Origin: Candidatus Edwardsbacteria bacterium RifOxyA12_full_54_48
Lineage (GTDB): Bacteria; Edwardsbacteria; AC1; EtOH8
DNA: 64,000 nucleotides
Direction of reading: 5' to 3'
Assembly (NCBI GenBank): GCA_001777915.1
Contig: MFFN01000005.1
Location: 175,255 to 239,254, forward strand
The position numbers were made by a program, and so were the translations under genes. The notes beneath the pieces were generated by a model. That model did not search any database, had not been told where the DNA came from, and saw only the letters and a program-made list of their open reading frames with translations. Of the stretch, positions 50,785 through 58,837 are shown one piece after another (position 1 is the first letter of the stretch; every line of letters begins with the position of its first letter).

Positions 50785-51767
50785 AGAACAAGGATGATCA
50801 CAGCCATTCCCTGGACTTTATGCTGGAGCACGACACCTCGCCCATCGAATTGGTGACCCGGCGGTATCCCCGGATCGTGATCCTCAAGCCCTACAACACC
50901 TGCAGCCAGATCTGCGTCTATTGCCAGCGCAACTGGGAGATCGAGGACGCCCTCTGTCCCGAAGCCGAGGCCTCCCAGGAAAAGCTGGAGCAGGCCATCA
51001 AGTGGATAGCCGACCACCCCATGATCAGCGAGGTGCTGGTCACCGGCGGCGATCCGCTGGTGATGGAGGACGGCCGGATCGACAATGTGCTGTCCAAGCT
51101 TTCACGGATAGGCCATATCGAAAGGATAAGGATCGGCTCCCGGACCCCGGTGGTGCTGCCCCAGAGGATCACCGAAGGCCTGATGGATATCATCGCCAGA
51201 TACCACCAGCCGGGCCTAAGGGAGGTGGCCATCGTCACCCATTTCGAACATCCCTACGAGATCACCGAAGAATCGATGGAGGCGGTGCAGAAATTCCGAA
51301 TGAAAGGGATGTCGGTCTACAACCAGGCGGTGTTCACCGTGGAGAACAGCCGGCGCTTCGAGCTGGTGGCCCTGCGCCGGGCCCTGCGGCTGGTCGGGGT
51401 GGACCCCTATTATACCTTCAACACCAAGGGCAAGGAGGAGACCCGCAACTACCGGGTGCCGCTGGCCCGCCTGCAGCAGGAGGTCAAGGAGGAGGCCCGG
51501 CTGTTCCCGGGACTGGTGAGGACCGACGAGCCGGTTTACAACGTCCCCCGGCTGGGCAAGAACTATGTTCGGGCCGAGCAGCACCACACCCTGCTGACCA
51601 TCATGCCCGACGGCAGCCGGGTCTACGAGTTCCATCCCTGGGAGAAGAAACTGGCCCTGGTGGACACCTACATAGATTCCGACGTGCCGATCTACGATTA
51701 TCTGCAGGAACTGAAGCGGCGGGGAGAGAACATCGAGGACTACCGCACCATCTACTATTATTTTTGA
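50778..51767 (+). CDS. KamA-family radical SAM protein, catalytic part
   Basis: 329 residues with the SAM iron-sulfur motif CSQICVYC (CxxxCxxC, near residue 43-50), VTGGDPLVMEDG, and RIGSRTPVVLPQRIT, all KamA/EpmB hallmarks. The PLP-lysine loop PGGGGK of lysine 2,3-aminomutase is not present, so a PLP-independent or altered reaction is likely. It starts inside the upstream gene (ATG within A AAA AAA TG), so it is made either by -1 frameshifting as one chain of about 600 residues or by coupled re-initiation. Confidence 0.85.
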   Translation: MLKNKDDHSHSLDFMLEHDTSPIELVTRRYPRIVILKPYNTCSQICVYCQRNWEIEDALCPEAEASQEKLEQAIKWIADHPMISEVLVTGGDPLVMEDGRIDNVLSKLSRIGHIERIRIGSRTPVVLPQRITEGLMDIIARYHQPGLREVAIVTHFEHPYEITEESMEAVQKFRMKGMSVYNQAVFTVENSRRFELVALRRALRLVGVDPYYTFNTKGKEETRNYRVPLARLQQEVKEEARLFPGLVRTDEPVYNVPRLGKNYVRAEQHHTLLTIMPDGSRVYEFHPWEKKLALVDTYIDSDVPIYDYLQELKRRGENIEDYRTIYYYF

Positions 51768-51772
51768 TATAA

Positions 51773-52744
51773 ATGAAAGCACTGGCACTTCTCTCCGGCG
51801 GGCTGGACAGCATTTTGGCGGTCAGGGTGATCATGGAACAGGGCATCGAGGTTATCGGGGTCTGCTTCGTCACGCCGTTCTTCGGGCCGGAGAATGCCCG
51901 GAAGGCGGCCGGGGTACTGGGCGTCAAGTTGATCGAGCACGACTTCACCGAGGAATATTTCGCCATGATGAAAAGCCCCCGCTACGGTTTCGGGGGCAAC
52001 ATGAACCCCTGCATAGACTGCCACGGATTGATGCTGAAAACGGCCCACAGCCTGTTGGAAAAATTTGATGCTTCATTCCTGATCACCGGGGAAGTGCTGG
52101 GCGAGCGGCCCATGTCCCAGACCCGTGGAGGCCTGAACGCCGTCCTTAAATTATCGGCCGACCGGGACCTGGTGCTACGCCCATTATCCGCAAAGTTGTT
52201 GGAACCCACCAAGCCGGAACGGGAGGGCTGGGCGGACCGGGAAAAACTGCATGACTTTTCCGGCCGGGGCCGCAAGCGCCAGGAGGAGCTGGCCCAAAGC
52301 TTCGGGATAAAGGATTATCCCCAGCCGGCCGGGGGCTGCCTGCTGACCGAGGAAAAATATTCCCAGCGCCTGAAGGAGCTCATAGAACACGAGGGACTGA
52401 ACCGTCAGGATGCGGAACTTTTGAGCCTGGGCCGCCATTTCCGGCTGGAGGAAAACACCAAAATGGTCGTGGGACGCAACCGGTCGGAAAACCAGCGGCT
52501 TTTAGATCTGGCCGGAAGCCAGGATACCGTCATCCGTCCGGCCGAGAATATCAAAGGCCCGGTGGGGATCATTAAGGGTGAGATATCGGAGGATATCTTA
52601 CAGACCGCCGGGAAGATCCTGGCCAGATACTGCGACCGGCAGGAGGGCCAGGCAGTGGGCATAAACATCTACCGCAACAAAGAAAAGGAAGGCATCACGG
52701 TGATGAAGCCTCATGAGGCATTTGTTTTGAAGTGGCAGATATGA
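51773..52744 (+). CDS. PP-loop ATPase, tRNA thiolation-like (ThiI/MnmA-related)
   Basis: A 323-residue protein with the PP-loop SGGLDSILAV (residues 8-17), NPCIDCHGLMLKTA (CxxC), and ITGEVLGERPMSQTRGGLNAV, as in tRNA 4-thiouridine/2-thiouridine-type enzymes. The C-terminal 100 residues (MVVGRNRSENQRLL) form a separate unknown domain. It is usually annotated as a tRNA sulfurtransferase-like protein; its tRNA target is undetermined. The stop overlaps the next ATG (ATGA). Confidence 0.75.
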   Translation: MKALALLSGGLDSILAVRVIMEQGIEVIGVCFVTPFFGPENARKAAGVLGVKLIEHDFTEEYFAMMKSPRYGFGGNMNPCIDCHGLMLKTAHSLLEKFDASFLITGEVLGERPMSQTRGGLNAVLKLSADRDLVLRPLSAKLLEPTKPEREGWADREKLHDFSGRGRKRQEELAQSFGIKDYPQPAGGCLLTEEKYSQRLKELIEHEGLNRQDAELLSLGRHFRLEENTKMVVGRNRSENQRLLDLAGSQDTVIRPAENIKGPVGIIKGEISEDILQTAGKILARYCDRQEGQAVGINIYRNKEKEGITVMKPHEAFVLKWQI

Positions 52745-53181
52745 AGATCAGAAGGATGTTGTTCTGGGCGGCCATAGCGGCGGTCATGTCCCATCAGCTG
52801 CCGGCCCAGGAAAAAAATGAGGAAAAGAAGCCCCACCGTTCGCCGCTGTTGTCGGTGTGTTTCTCGGCGGCCCTTCCCGGGGGCGGGCAGCTTTACACCC
52901 AGCAGTATCTGAAGGCGGCGATCTTTGCCGGAGGCCTGGGATACCTGGGATACTGCTACAACCGGGAGGATCAGGCGGCCATAGGGAATCCCATTCAGGA
53001 CGATTACAATTACCATAACCAGCGGCGGCGCAATTACAAATGGTGGTTCATCGGCATCTGGACTCTGTCGCTGGCCGATGCCTATGTCGACGCCCACATG
53101 TTCAAGTTCGACGAACACAGCGAGCCGGACCTGTCGCTACAGGTGACGCCGGGGTCGGTGGCCCTGGTCAAGAGATTTTGA
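52741..53181 (+). CDS. DUF5683-like small exported membrane protein
   Basis: A 146-residue protein with a signal peptide (MKIRRMLFWAAIAAVMSHQLPAQ). The SPLLSVCFSAALPGGGQLYTQQYLKAAIF segment (read in two parts: SAALPGGGQLY, QQYLKAAIFAGG) is the core of DUF5683. Then comes WWFIGIWTLSLADAYVDAHM, a second helix. Members often sit in membrane-biogenesis contexts in Bacteroidetes-like bacteria. The function is unknown. The ATG overlaps the previous stop. Confidence 0.78.
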   Translation: MKIRRMLFWAAIAAVMSHQLPAQEKNEEKKPHRSPLLSVCFSAALPGGGQLYTQQYLKAAIFAGGLGYLGYCYNREDQAAIGNPIQDDYNYHNQRRRNYKWWFIGIWTLSLADAYVDAHMFKFDEHSEPDLSLQVTPGSVALVKRF

Positions 53182-53209
53182 ACGTTTTTTCAGGCGGGGT
53201 CTTATCTTA

Positions 53210-53325
53210 GATGCCAGGGGTCTTTTCCCACGAAACATACAAAAAGCACGAAAATCAATCAGGTAATATAAAAATCAGTAAGAACCTTAGTGGCTTGGTG
53301 TCTTGGTGGTAAAAAAGCCGAATTA
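53210..53325. repeat. Dispersed repeat segment of the CACAAAG/TTGGTGGT family
   Basis: CACGAAACATACAAAAAGCAC (near 53229) and CTTAGTGGCTTGGTGTCTTG then GTGGT (about 53286-53310) face each other in a gap of about 200 bases between genes. Confidence 0.55.
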
Positions 53326-53387
53326 TAAATCTATGTTTTTGTGATTTACCTTTAATTAAAAAGCGAATAATACTTGATCGTACGGAT

Positions 53388-54416
53388 ATGAACAAGGAAT
53401 TTAAAAAAATTATCTGGCCCATAGCCTTCATCGCCCTGCTGGTGATACTGTCGTCATTCCTGCTTTACGGGCTGGCCCGGATGGAGGGCCAGGAGATCAC
53501 CCTGCTGAAGAGCCTGTACATGGTGGCCATCACCATCTCCACCATCGGCTACGAGGATATGATCGGCACCCAGGGCAGCCGGCTGCTGACCGTGGTCAAC
53601 ATCGCCCTGATCTTCATCTACATGATCGGGGTGGCCTATGCGGTCTCCAACTTCACCGCCTTTCTGATAGAGGGCCGGCTGAACAAATTCTTCCAGTTGC
53701 GAAAATTACATAAGAGGATAAAAAGAATGGACAAGCATTACATAATCTGCGGGGCCAAGGATATCGGGGTCTATGTGGCCCGCGAACTTAAGGAGACCAA
53801 GCGGCCCTTCGTAGTGATCGACGAGAATCCCCACGTGCTGGATGCCATCCGCAAGGAGATCCCGGATGTGGTGGCGGTGGAGGGCGACCCCACCGATGAT
53901 AATGTTCTGCTGGAGGCCGGGATCAAGAAGGCCCAGGCCCTGATAGCGGCCCTGGAGAGCGACAAGGAGAATCTCTATCTGGTGGTGGCGGCCAAGGATC
54001 TCAATAACGGCATCAAAATAGCTTCGCGCTTCAACAATCCCGCCACCCGGCACAAATTCGTCAACGCCGGGGCCTCCTACCTGGTCTCCCCCAATATGAT
54101 CGGCGGGATGCGGATCGCCTCGGAACTGGTGCGGCCGGCGACGGTCTCTTTTCTGGACACCATGCTGAGAAGCAAAAAGCACGATGCCATGCGGGTGGAG
54201 GAGTTTCAGGTGCCCAAGAATTCCGGCTTTATCGGCAGGACCCTGCTGGATGTGCACCAGGAGACCGGGGTGCTGGCGATCTCGGCCAAGTGTCCGGGCA
54301 GCGAGGATTACGATTACAACCCTGATCCACTGATGAAGCTGGCGGCAGATATGGTTTTGATATTCATCACCACACCGGATAAGAGAATTCTGCTGGAAGA
54401 GAAGCTTTCCCGGTGA
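53388..54416 (+). CDS. Two-helix potassium channel with RCK domain
   Basis: A 342-residue MthK/Kch-like channel subunit (tetrameric when active). It has helix 1 (residues 9-29), the selectivity filter TISTIGYEDM (about 50-59), helix 2 (66-92), then an RCK N-domain starting HYIICGAKDIGVYVARELKE with a Rossmann ligand site, and an RCK C-domain (EEFQVPKNSGFIGRTLLDV). TIGYED replaces the common TVGYGD; a filter of this type is still K+-selective in known members. No Shine-Dalgarno sequence is seen. Confidence 0.92.
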   Translation: MNKEFKKIIWPIAFIALLVILSSFLLYGLARMEGQEITLLKSLYMVAITISTIGYEDMIGTQGSRLLTVVNIALIFIYMIGVAYAVSNFTAFLIEGRLNKFFQLRKLHKRIKRMDKHYIICGAKDIGVYVARELKETKRPFVVIDENPHVLDAIRKEIPDVVAVEGDPTDDNVLLEAGIKKAQALIAALESDKENLYLVVAAKDLNNGIKIASRFNNPATRHKFVNAGASYLVSPNMIGGMRIASELVRPATVSFLDTMLRSKKHDAMRVEEFQVPKNSGFIGRTLLDVHQETGVLAISAKCPGSEDYDYNPDPLMKLAADMVLIFITTPDKRILLEEKLSR

Positions 54417-54567
54417 AATGTAATGCGCTTCAACCGTTTGGTGATGAATATTTTAAACTCCGGCAAAAGAACGGGAAAACACACCGTTGGTCCCGGCTGA
54501 TTCAAATTCAGCGGCATAGAGAATTAGAGAATAACAGAACATTAAATCCATTTAGCAGGTCACTAAA

Positions 54568-54903
54568 ATGAGACAGCGGATAATCCTCCTGCCCGTTTTT
54601 CTGTTTTTAATACCGCCCGGGCTTAGCGCCCAGAAGGATTCGATCGCGGCAAAAGTGCCGGTCATGCAGTCAATGCCAGATTCTTCTGCCGCCCCAAAGC
54701 CCGGCCCGGTTAGTGCCTCGGCAGGTGTGATCGATTCCAGCGACGAATATAATTTCCTGGAGTTGTATTATTACGGACCCGACTACCAAGGGATTTACGA
54801 TGTGTACGACCCCTGGGACATCTACCCCGACCAGGAGGGCGATTCCCGGGAGCGGGATAACGACAGCCGCGACAGCCAGGAGCGGGATGCCAGGGAGGAG
54901 TGA
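54568..54903 (+). CDS. Small secreted protein of unknown function
   Basis: A 111-residue product with a signal peptide (MRQRIILLPVFLFLIPPGLSAQ). The mature part has a Tyr/Asp-rich stretch (LELYYYGPDYQGIYDVYD) and a low-complexity Arg/Asp/Glu tail (SRERDNDSRDSQERDAREE). No known family recognised. AGGTCAC precedes the ATG, and the stop overlaps the GTG start of the transporter gene (GTGA), so it may be translated with it. Confidence 0.6.
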   Translation: MRQRIILLPVFLFLIPPGLSAQKDSIAAKVPVMQSMPDSSAAPKPGPVSASAGVIDSSDEYNFLELYYYGPDYQGIYDVYDPWDIYPDQEGDSRERDNDSRDSQERDAREE

Positions 54904-56153
54904 TCGCTACGGATTATAATATGCTCGCCAGATTATTCGGTTTCTATTCGGCCTTCAACAAAAAAGAAAGGCTGGTATTCTGGCTGATCATGCTGTCCTG
55001 CGTTTTTGACGGAATGACCCAGGGGGTGCTTCTGCTGCAGGAGACCATAGCCAAGAAAGCCATGGCTGCCAGCGATTTTCAGATATCAGTCATCGGATTG
55101 CTGGCCAACGCCACCATGCTGCTGTCGCTGGTGGTCAGTTTTTTCTTCAGCAACCGCAGCAAGAAATGGATCCTGATCCCGGGGATGATATTGGGCCGGC
55201 TGATCTTCATCCTGGCCTTCCTGCTGGAAGGGGCCAATCTTTTCCTGTTATTGCTGTTCTTTTACTATTCCCTGTATGCCGTCCAGGGCCCCATAATAAA
55301 TTCATTCTATCAGAAGCACATCGCCCAGAAGAAGGGCCAGGTGTTCGGGCTGACCCGGATGGTGCTGATGGTCTTCTCCATGGCCACCTCCCTGATAGTG
55401 GGGCGCCTGCTGGATCTTTCCCCGCAGCTGTACAAGCCCATCCTGATGAGCATCGCCGTCACCGGGGGGATCACCTATCTGCTGTTCATCGTCATAGACT
55501 CACACATCGCCTACCGCCCGGAATCAAAATACCGGATGAGGCGCACCGCCCGCGACCTGAAGGTGATGTTCAAACGCACCGATTTTTTGATGTTCGAACT
55601 GGCTTTCATGACTTACGGGCTGGCCTTCATGGTGATGGTTCCGGCGGTGCCGCTATTCATGTTGAATCAGCTGAAATTCAGTTATTCCCAAATGGCCCAG
55701 GCCAAGGGGGTGTTCGCCCAGATTTTTATGTTAGCCCTGATGCCCCTGGCCGGGATGATATTCGACCGGATCAATCTATGGAAGATAGCGGCCATCTCCT
55801 ATGCCATCATGGTGGGATACCCCCTGCTGATGCTTCTCTCCAGTCTTTATCAAAGCAGGATACTGGCCTATGCCAGTCTGTGCTTCTTCTCTCTGGGCCT
55901 GACCGGCGTCGTCATGTTGTGGAACCTGGGCTCCCTGCACTTTGCCGGAAACCGGGATTCCCTGGTGTACCAGGGGCTGCATGTGACCCTGACCGGGGTC
56001 CGGGGATTCCTGGGTCCGCTTTTGGGATATTACCTGCTTTCCCGGGTAAGCTACCAAGCGGATTTTATTTTGGCCATGATCCTGTTCGCCGGAGCCTCGG
56101 GGATGAGCCTCTATTTTAAAAGAAAATACAGCCAAGTATTCGCTAAAATATGA
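54900..56153 (+). CDS. Major facilitator superfamily transporter
   Basis: A 417-residue membrane protein with about twelve hydrophobic helices and the basic loop SNRSKKWILIPG between helices 2 and 3, where the MFS motif A lies. The central loop (about 205-215) is RMRRTARDLKVMFKR. The substrate is unknown. The GTG at 54900 overlaps the previous stop; ATG 54921 is an alternative start without a better ribosome site. Overlap with coaE is four bases (ATGA). Confidence 0.82.
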   Translation: MIATDYNMLARLFGFYSAFNKKERLVFWLIMLSCVFDGMTQGVLLLQETIAKKAMAASDFQISVIGLLANATMLLSLVVSFFFSNRSKKWILIPGMILGRLIFILAFLLEGANLFLLLLFFYYSLYAVQGPIINSFYQKHIAQKKGQVFGLTRMVLMVFSMATSLIVGRLLDLSPQLYKPILMSIAVTGGITYLLFIVIDSHIAYRPESKYRMRRTARDLKVMFKRTDFLMFELAFMTYGLAFMVMVPAVPLFMLNQLKFSYSQMAQAKGVFAQIFMLALMPLAGMIFDRINLWKIAAISYAIMVGYPLLMLLSSLYQSRILAYASLCFFSLGLTGVVMLWNLGSLHFAGNRDSLVYQGLHVTLTGVRGFLGPLLGYYLLSRVSYQADFILAMILFAGASGMSLYFKRKYSQVFAKI

Positions 56154-56782
56154 AAAATAATAAAAAACAGGTTATAGTTATCGGCCTGACCGGCGGGGCC
56201 GGCTCGGGGAAAAGCACCGTGGCTAAGGTTTTCCAAAGGCAGGGGGCCTGTATCATTGATGCCGATAAGCTGGGACATCAAATGCTGGATAAAAAATCAC
56301 CCTGCTTTGCCAAAGTTATAAAAGCTTTCGGCCCCGGCATATTGTTGGGTAAAAACAGCATCGACCGCGGCCGGCTGGCAGAAATGGTCTTCTCCGATCC
56401 GGTAAAACTACGCCGTCTGAATCGCATCGCGCACCCCGCCCTTTTAAGGGAGATAGATAAGAATATCCTTCTCTGCCGGGAAAAATATTCCGCCAGGCCG
56501 ATAGTGATTGACGCCGCCCTGATCGTGCAATGGGGTCTGGAGAAAAAACTGGACCGATTGGTAATGGTGGATTCCCCCAAAAAGCTCCGATTGTTCAGGG
56601 TGATGGACCGGGGAGTCCCTAAAGACAGGGCTTTGAGAATATTGGCCTCCCAGATGCCGGTCTCTCAAATAAAGAAAAAGGCTGACATCGTGATCCCAAA
56701 CAACGGCACTATCGTGCAGCTGAAGGAGAAGGCGGCCCTGGCCTGGAGGAGGTTGGCGGAGGAAAATGTCATCCTGAAATAA
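56150..56782 (+). CDS. coaE: Dephospho-CoA kinase
   Basis: Final step of coenzyme A synthesis: phosphorylates the 3'-OH of the ribose of dephospho-CoA. The 210-residue product has the P-loop GLTGGAGSGKSTVAKVF (residues 12-28), IIDADKLGHQML, RLNRIAHPAL and a C-terminal ADIVIPNNGTIVQL. These are standard CoaE landmarks. Its start overlaps the MFS stop. Confidence 0.95.
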   Translation: MKNNKKQVIVIGLTGGAGSGKSTVAKVFQRQGACIIDADKLGHQMLDKKSPCFAKVIKAFGPGILLGKNSIDRGRLAEMVFSDPVKLRRLNRIAHPALLREIDKNILLCREKYSARPIVIDAALIVQWGLEKKLDRLVMVDSPKKLRLFRVMDRGVPKDRALRILASQMPVSQIKKKADIVIPNNGTIVQLKEKAALAWRRLAEENVILK

Positions 56783-56857
56783 AAAAAGGTTGAATTGTCC
56801 GGCCCTTTTGTCATAAAATAGATGCCGGCCGCTGATCAACAGCAGAAGGATGGTAAA

Positions 56858-57088
56858 ATGAACAAGATGGATTGGCTGAAAAAGATCAATCCGGTATTAT
56901 TCCTGGTTTTCTTGGTCCAGGCAGCGACAGGGGTGATCTACTTCCTGGTCGGCAGCGAGATCCTTGGGGTGACCCATCTGTTCGGGGGATTATTGATGAT
57001 CTTGATCGCCGGCATCCATCTGGTTTTAAACTGGACCTGGGTAAGATCGAACTACTTTAAAAAGAAAGCACTAACAGACAAAGGATGA
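56858..57088 (+). CDS. DUF4405-like small membrane protein
   Basis: A 76-residue protein with two helices: INPVLFLVFLVQAATGVIYF, and a second with two histidines twelve residues apart (THLFGGLLMILIAGIHLVLNW). DUF4405 members resemble heme-binding cytochrome b-type hairpins, so the His pair may bind heme, which is inference. ATG 56858 follows AAGGA; ATG 56822 is in frame but lacks one. It lies next to prfB. Confidence 0.65.
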   Translation: MNKMDWLKKINPVLFLVFLVQAATGVIYFLVGSEILGVTHLFGGLLMILIAGIHLVLNWTWVRSNYFKKKALTDKG

Positions 57089-57095
57089 CACCGTT

Positions 57096-58224
57096 TTGAC
57101 AATAGAGGAATTGAAAAATAACGGCCAGATTGCTGATGAGAATATAAAGAACCTGCGGAGGTATCTTTGACCTGGACCGTTTGGAAAAGGAACTGGCAGA
57201 ATACGAGGCCAGGATGTCGTCCCCGGATTTTTGGAACGACAATATCAAGGCCAAGGAGGTCATAGCAGAGGCCAACCGACGCCGGGAATGGATAGATCCC
57301 TGGAGGGAGCTTAGGAAAAAGTGCGATGATGCGGCCACCCTGCTGGAGCTGGTGGAGGAATCGGACAGCGAATCCTTAAAGGAGATCCAGGACGATCTGG
57401 CCGCCCTGGAAAAAGGGTTAGAGGGTCTGGAGTTTCGTCATATGCTGCGGGGAGAGGATGATGAACGAAGCGCTATTTTAACCATCCACCCCGGGGCCGG
57501 AGGGACCGAATCCCAGGATTGGGCCGAGATGCTTCTGCGGATGTATACCCGCTGGATGGAACGTAACGGCTACCAATATAAGGTGATCGATCTGCAGCCG
57601 GGCGACGAAGCCGGAATCAAAAGCGTTACGGTGGAGGTGACCGGAAGATATGCTTTCGGCTATCTTAAGGCCGAGATCGGCGTTCACCGGCTGGTCAGGA
57701 TATCACCCTTCGATTCCAACAAACGTCGCCATACTTCGTTTGCCTCCACTTTCGTATACCCCGAGATCGACGATGACATCAAGGTGGACATTCCTGAATC
57801 AGATATTAGGATAGACGTTTACCGGTCCGGCTCGGCCGGAGGGCAGAATGTCAACAAGGTGGAAACTGCCATCCGGATGGTTCACATCCCCACCGGGATA
57901 GTGGTCTGCAGCCAGAACGAGCGATCCCAGCACCAGAACCGGATCAACGCCATGAAGGTGCTGCGCTCCAGGCTGTACCAGCACTACAAGGCCGAGGATG
58001 ACAAGAAGCGCCAGTCGCTGGAGGCCACCAAGACCGATATCGCCTGGGGAAACCAGATCCGATCCTATGTTTTCCACCCCTACAGCATGGTCAAGGATCA
58101 TCGGACCCTGGAGCAGACCGGAGATGTGAAAGCGGTGATGGATGGGGAGATCGACCGGTTCATAAACGCCTATCTCAAGCGGGGCGGCAAGTTCGACAAG
58201 ATGGAATCCGGGGATGACCTCTGA
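57096..58224 (+). CDS. prfB: Peptide chain release factor 2 with programmed +1 frameshift
   Basis: Terminates translation at UGA and UAA. The first frame starts at TTG 57096 (24 codons) and stops at TGA 57168-57170 in the recoding site CGGAGGTATCTTTGAC. Skipping T57168 continues as CTT-GAC into the second frame, giving about 375 residues. The RF2 recognition tripeptide SPF (about 203-205) and the catalytic GGQ in GSAGGQNVNKVE (about 248) are present. The AGG of CGGAGG acts as the internal Shine-Dalgarno that pushes the ribosome forward. RF2 levels thus autoregulate their own synthesis. Confidence 0.95.
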
Positions 58225-58239
58225 CCGGATAGGTTTTTT

Positions 58240-58275
58240 GAACCACAAAGAGCACAAAGGACACAAAGGTTTTAA
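58240..58275. repeat. Dispersed repeat, CACAAAG family
   Basis: AACCACAAAGAGCACAAAGG followed by ACACAAAGG, directly after prfB. Same family as 48881. Confidence 0.65.
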
Positions 58276-58330
58276 TGTTTTTAACTTTAATAAAGACCCA
58301 AAATCAAAATAATGGAAGGAGGTGTGTTGA

Positions 58331-58567
58331 ATGGTAGCAGCTTATGAGTTCATCAATTGCGATGCCGGCAAAGCCGAACTGGTGGTCAGGGCCCTGCGCA
58401 AGATCAAGGGGTTGAAGCAGGCTCATGTGGTGACCGGACTTCATGACATCATCGCCTACGTGGAGGCCCCCACTATGAAGGACCTGACAAAACTGATCAT
58501 TTCCAGGATCCAGGGGACCAAGGGCGTCGGCCGGACCGTCACCTGCATCGTGGTCAACGGCAACTAG
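58331..58567 (+). CDS. Stand-alone Lrp/AsnC ligand-binding (RAM) domain protein
   Basis: A 78-residue protein that is only the RAM effector-binding domain of the Lrp/AsnC family (AYEFINCDAGKAELVVRALR, VVTGLHDIIAYVEAP, TTCIVV-like end). The DNA-binding helix-turn-helix is absent. Such lone domains oligomerise and bind amino acids; the partner is unknown. A very strong ribosome site (GGAAGGAGGTG) precedes the ATG. Confidence 0.88.
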   Translation: MVAAYEFINCDAGKAELVVRALRKIKGLKQAHVVTGLHDIIAYVEAPTMKDLTKLIISRIQGTKGVGRTVTCIVVNGN

Positions 58568-58583
58568 TTTTATCTGCTTTTTA

Positions 58584-58611
58584 AAAGGGCCGTCCGTCAG
58601 GGCGGCCCTTT
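58584..58611. terminator. Hairpin after the RAM-domain gene
   Basis: AAAGGGCCG (58584-58592) and CGGCCCTTT (58603-58611) with TCC/GGG pairing inside. The T run is short, so it is a moderate terminator, possibly working on both strands. Confidence 0.55.
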
Positions 58612-58655
58612 GGCATTGCTTAACCCGTTAATATTATTAATAAGGAAGCATGCCG

Positions 58656-58736
58656 CCATCATCATCATGATAGTGCTGATAACCTTGATGATGGAGGGCA
58701 CGACCATGAAAGCAAAGAAGATCATCATGATGATGG
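58656..58736. repeat. Long imperfect inverted repeat CCATCATCATCATGAT / ATCATCATGATGATGG
   Basis: The arms at 58656-58671 and 58721-58736 could form one long hairpin. In one plus-strand frame (stop at 58757-58759) the region reads as a His/Asp/Cys-rich peptide with HHHHDSADNLDDGGHDH and EDHHDDG. That frame has no ATG, GTG or TTG start, so no gene is called. Confidence 0.4.
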
Positions 58737-58772
58737 GGTCCAATATTGTAGTGGCTAAATATAAAAAAGAAC

Positions 58773-58828
58773 TTGACATTAAACTAAAAATGTGTAATAA
58801 TCTCGGTAGATATTAATAACTACCGAGA
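58773..58828 (+). promoter_or_regulatory. AbiE promoter with palindromic operator
   Basis: TTGACA (58773-58778), a 16-base spacer and TAATAA (58795-58800). Overlapping the expected start site is a perfect 9-base inverted repeat, TCTCGGTAG (58801-58809) and CTACCGAGA (58820-58828), 10 bases apart. AbiEi antitoxins of known systems bind paired repeats in their own promoter and repress it; this repeat is the obvious candidate operator. Confidence 0.7.
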
Positions 58829-58837
58829 CATAAACAC

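Noticed and set aside
58610..58816. A 68-codon plus-strand frame rich in Ile and Met
   Set aside because: It starts inside the terminator of the RAM-domain gene and runs through the AbiE promoter and operator; no ribosome site.
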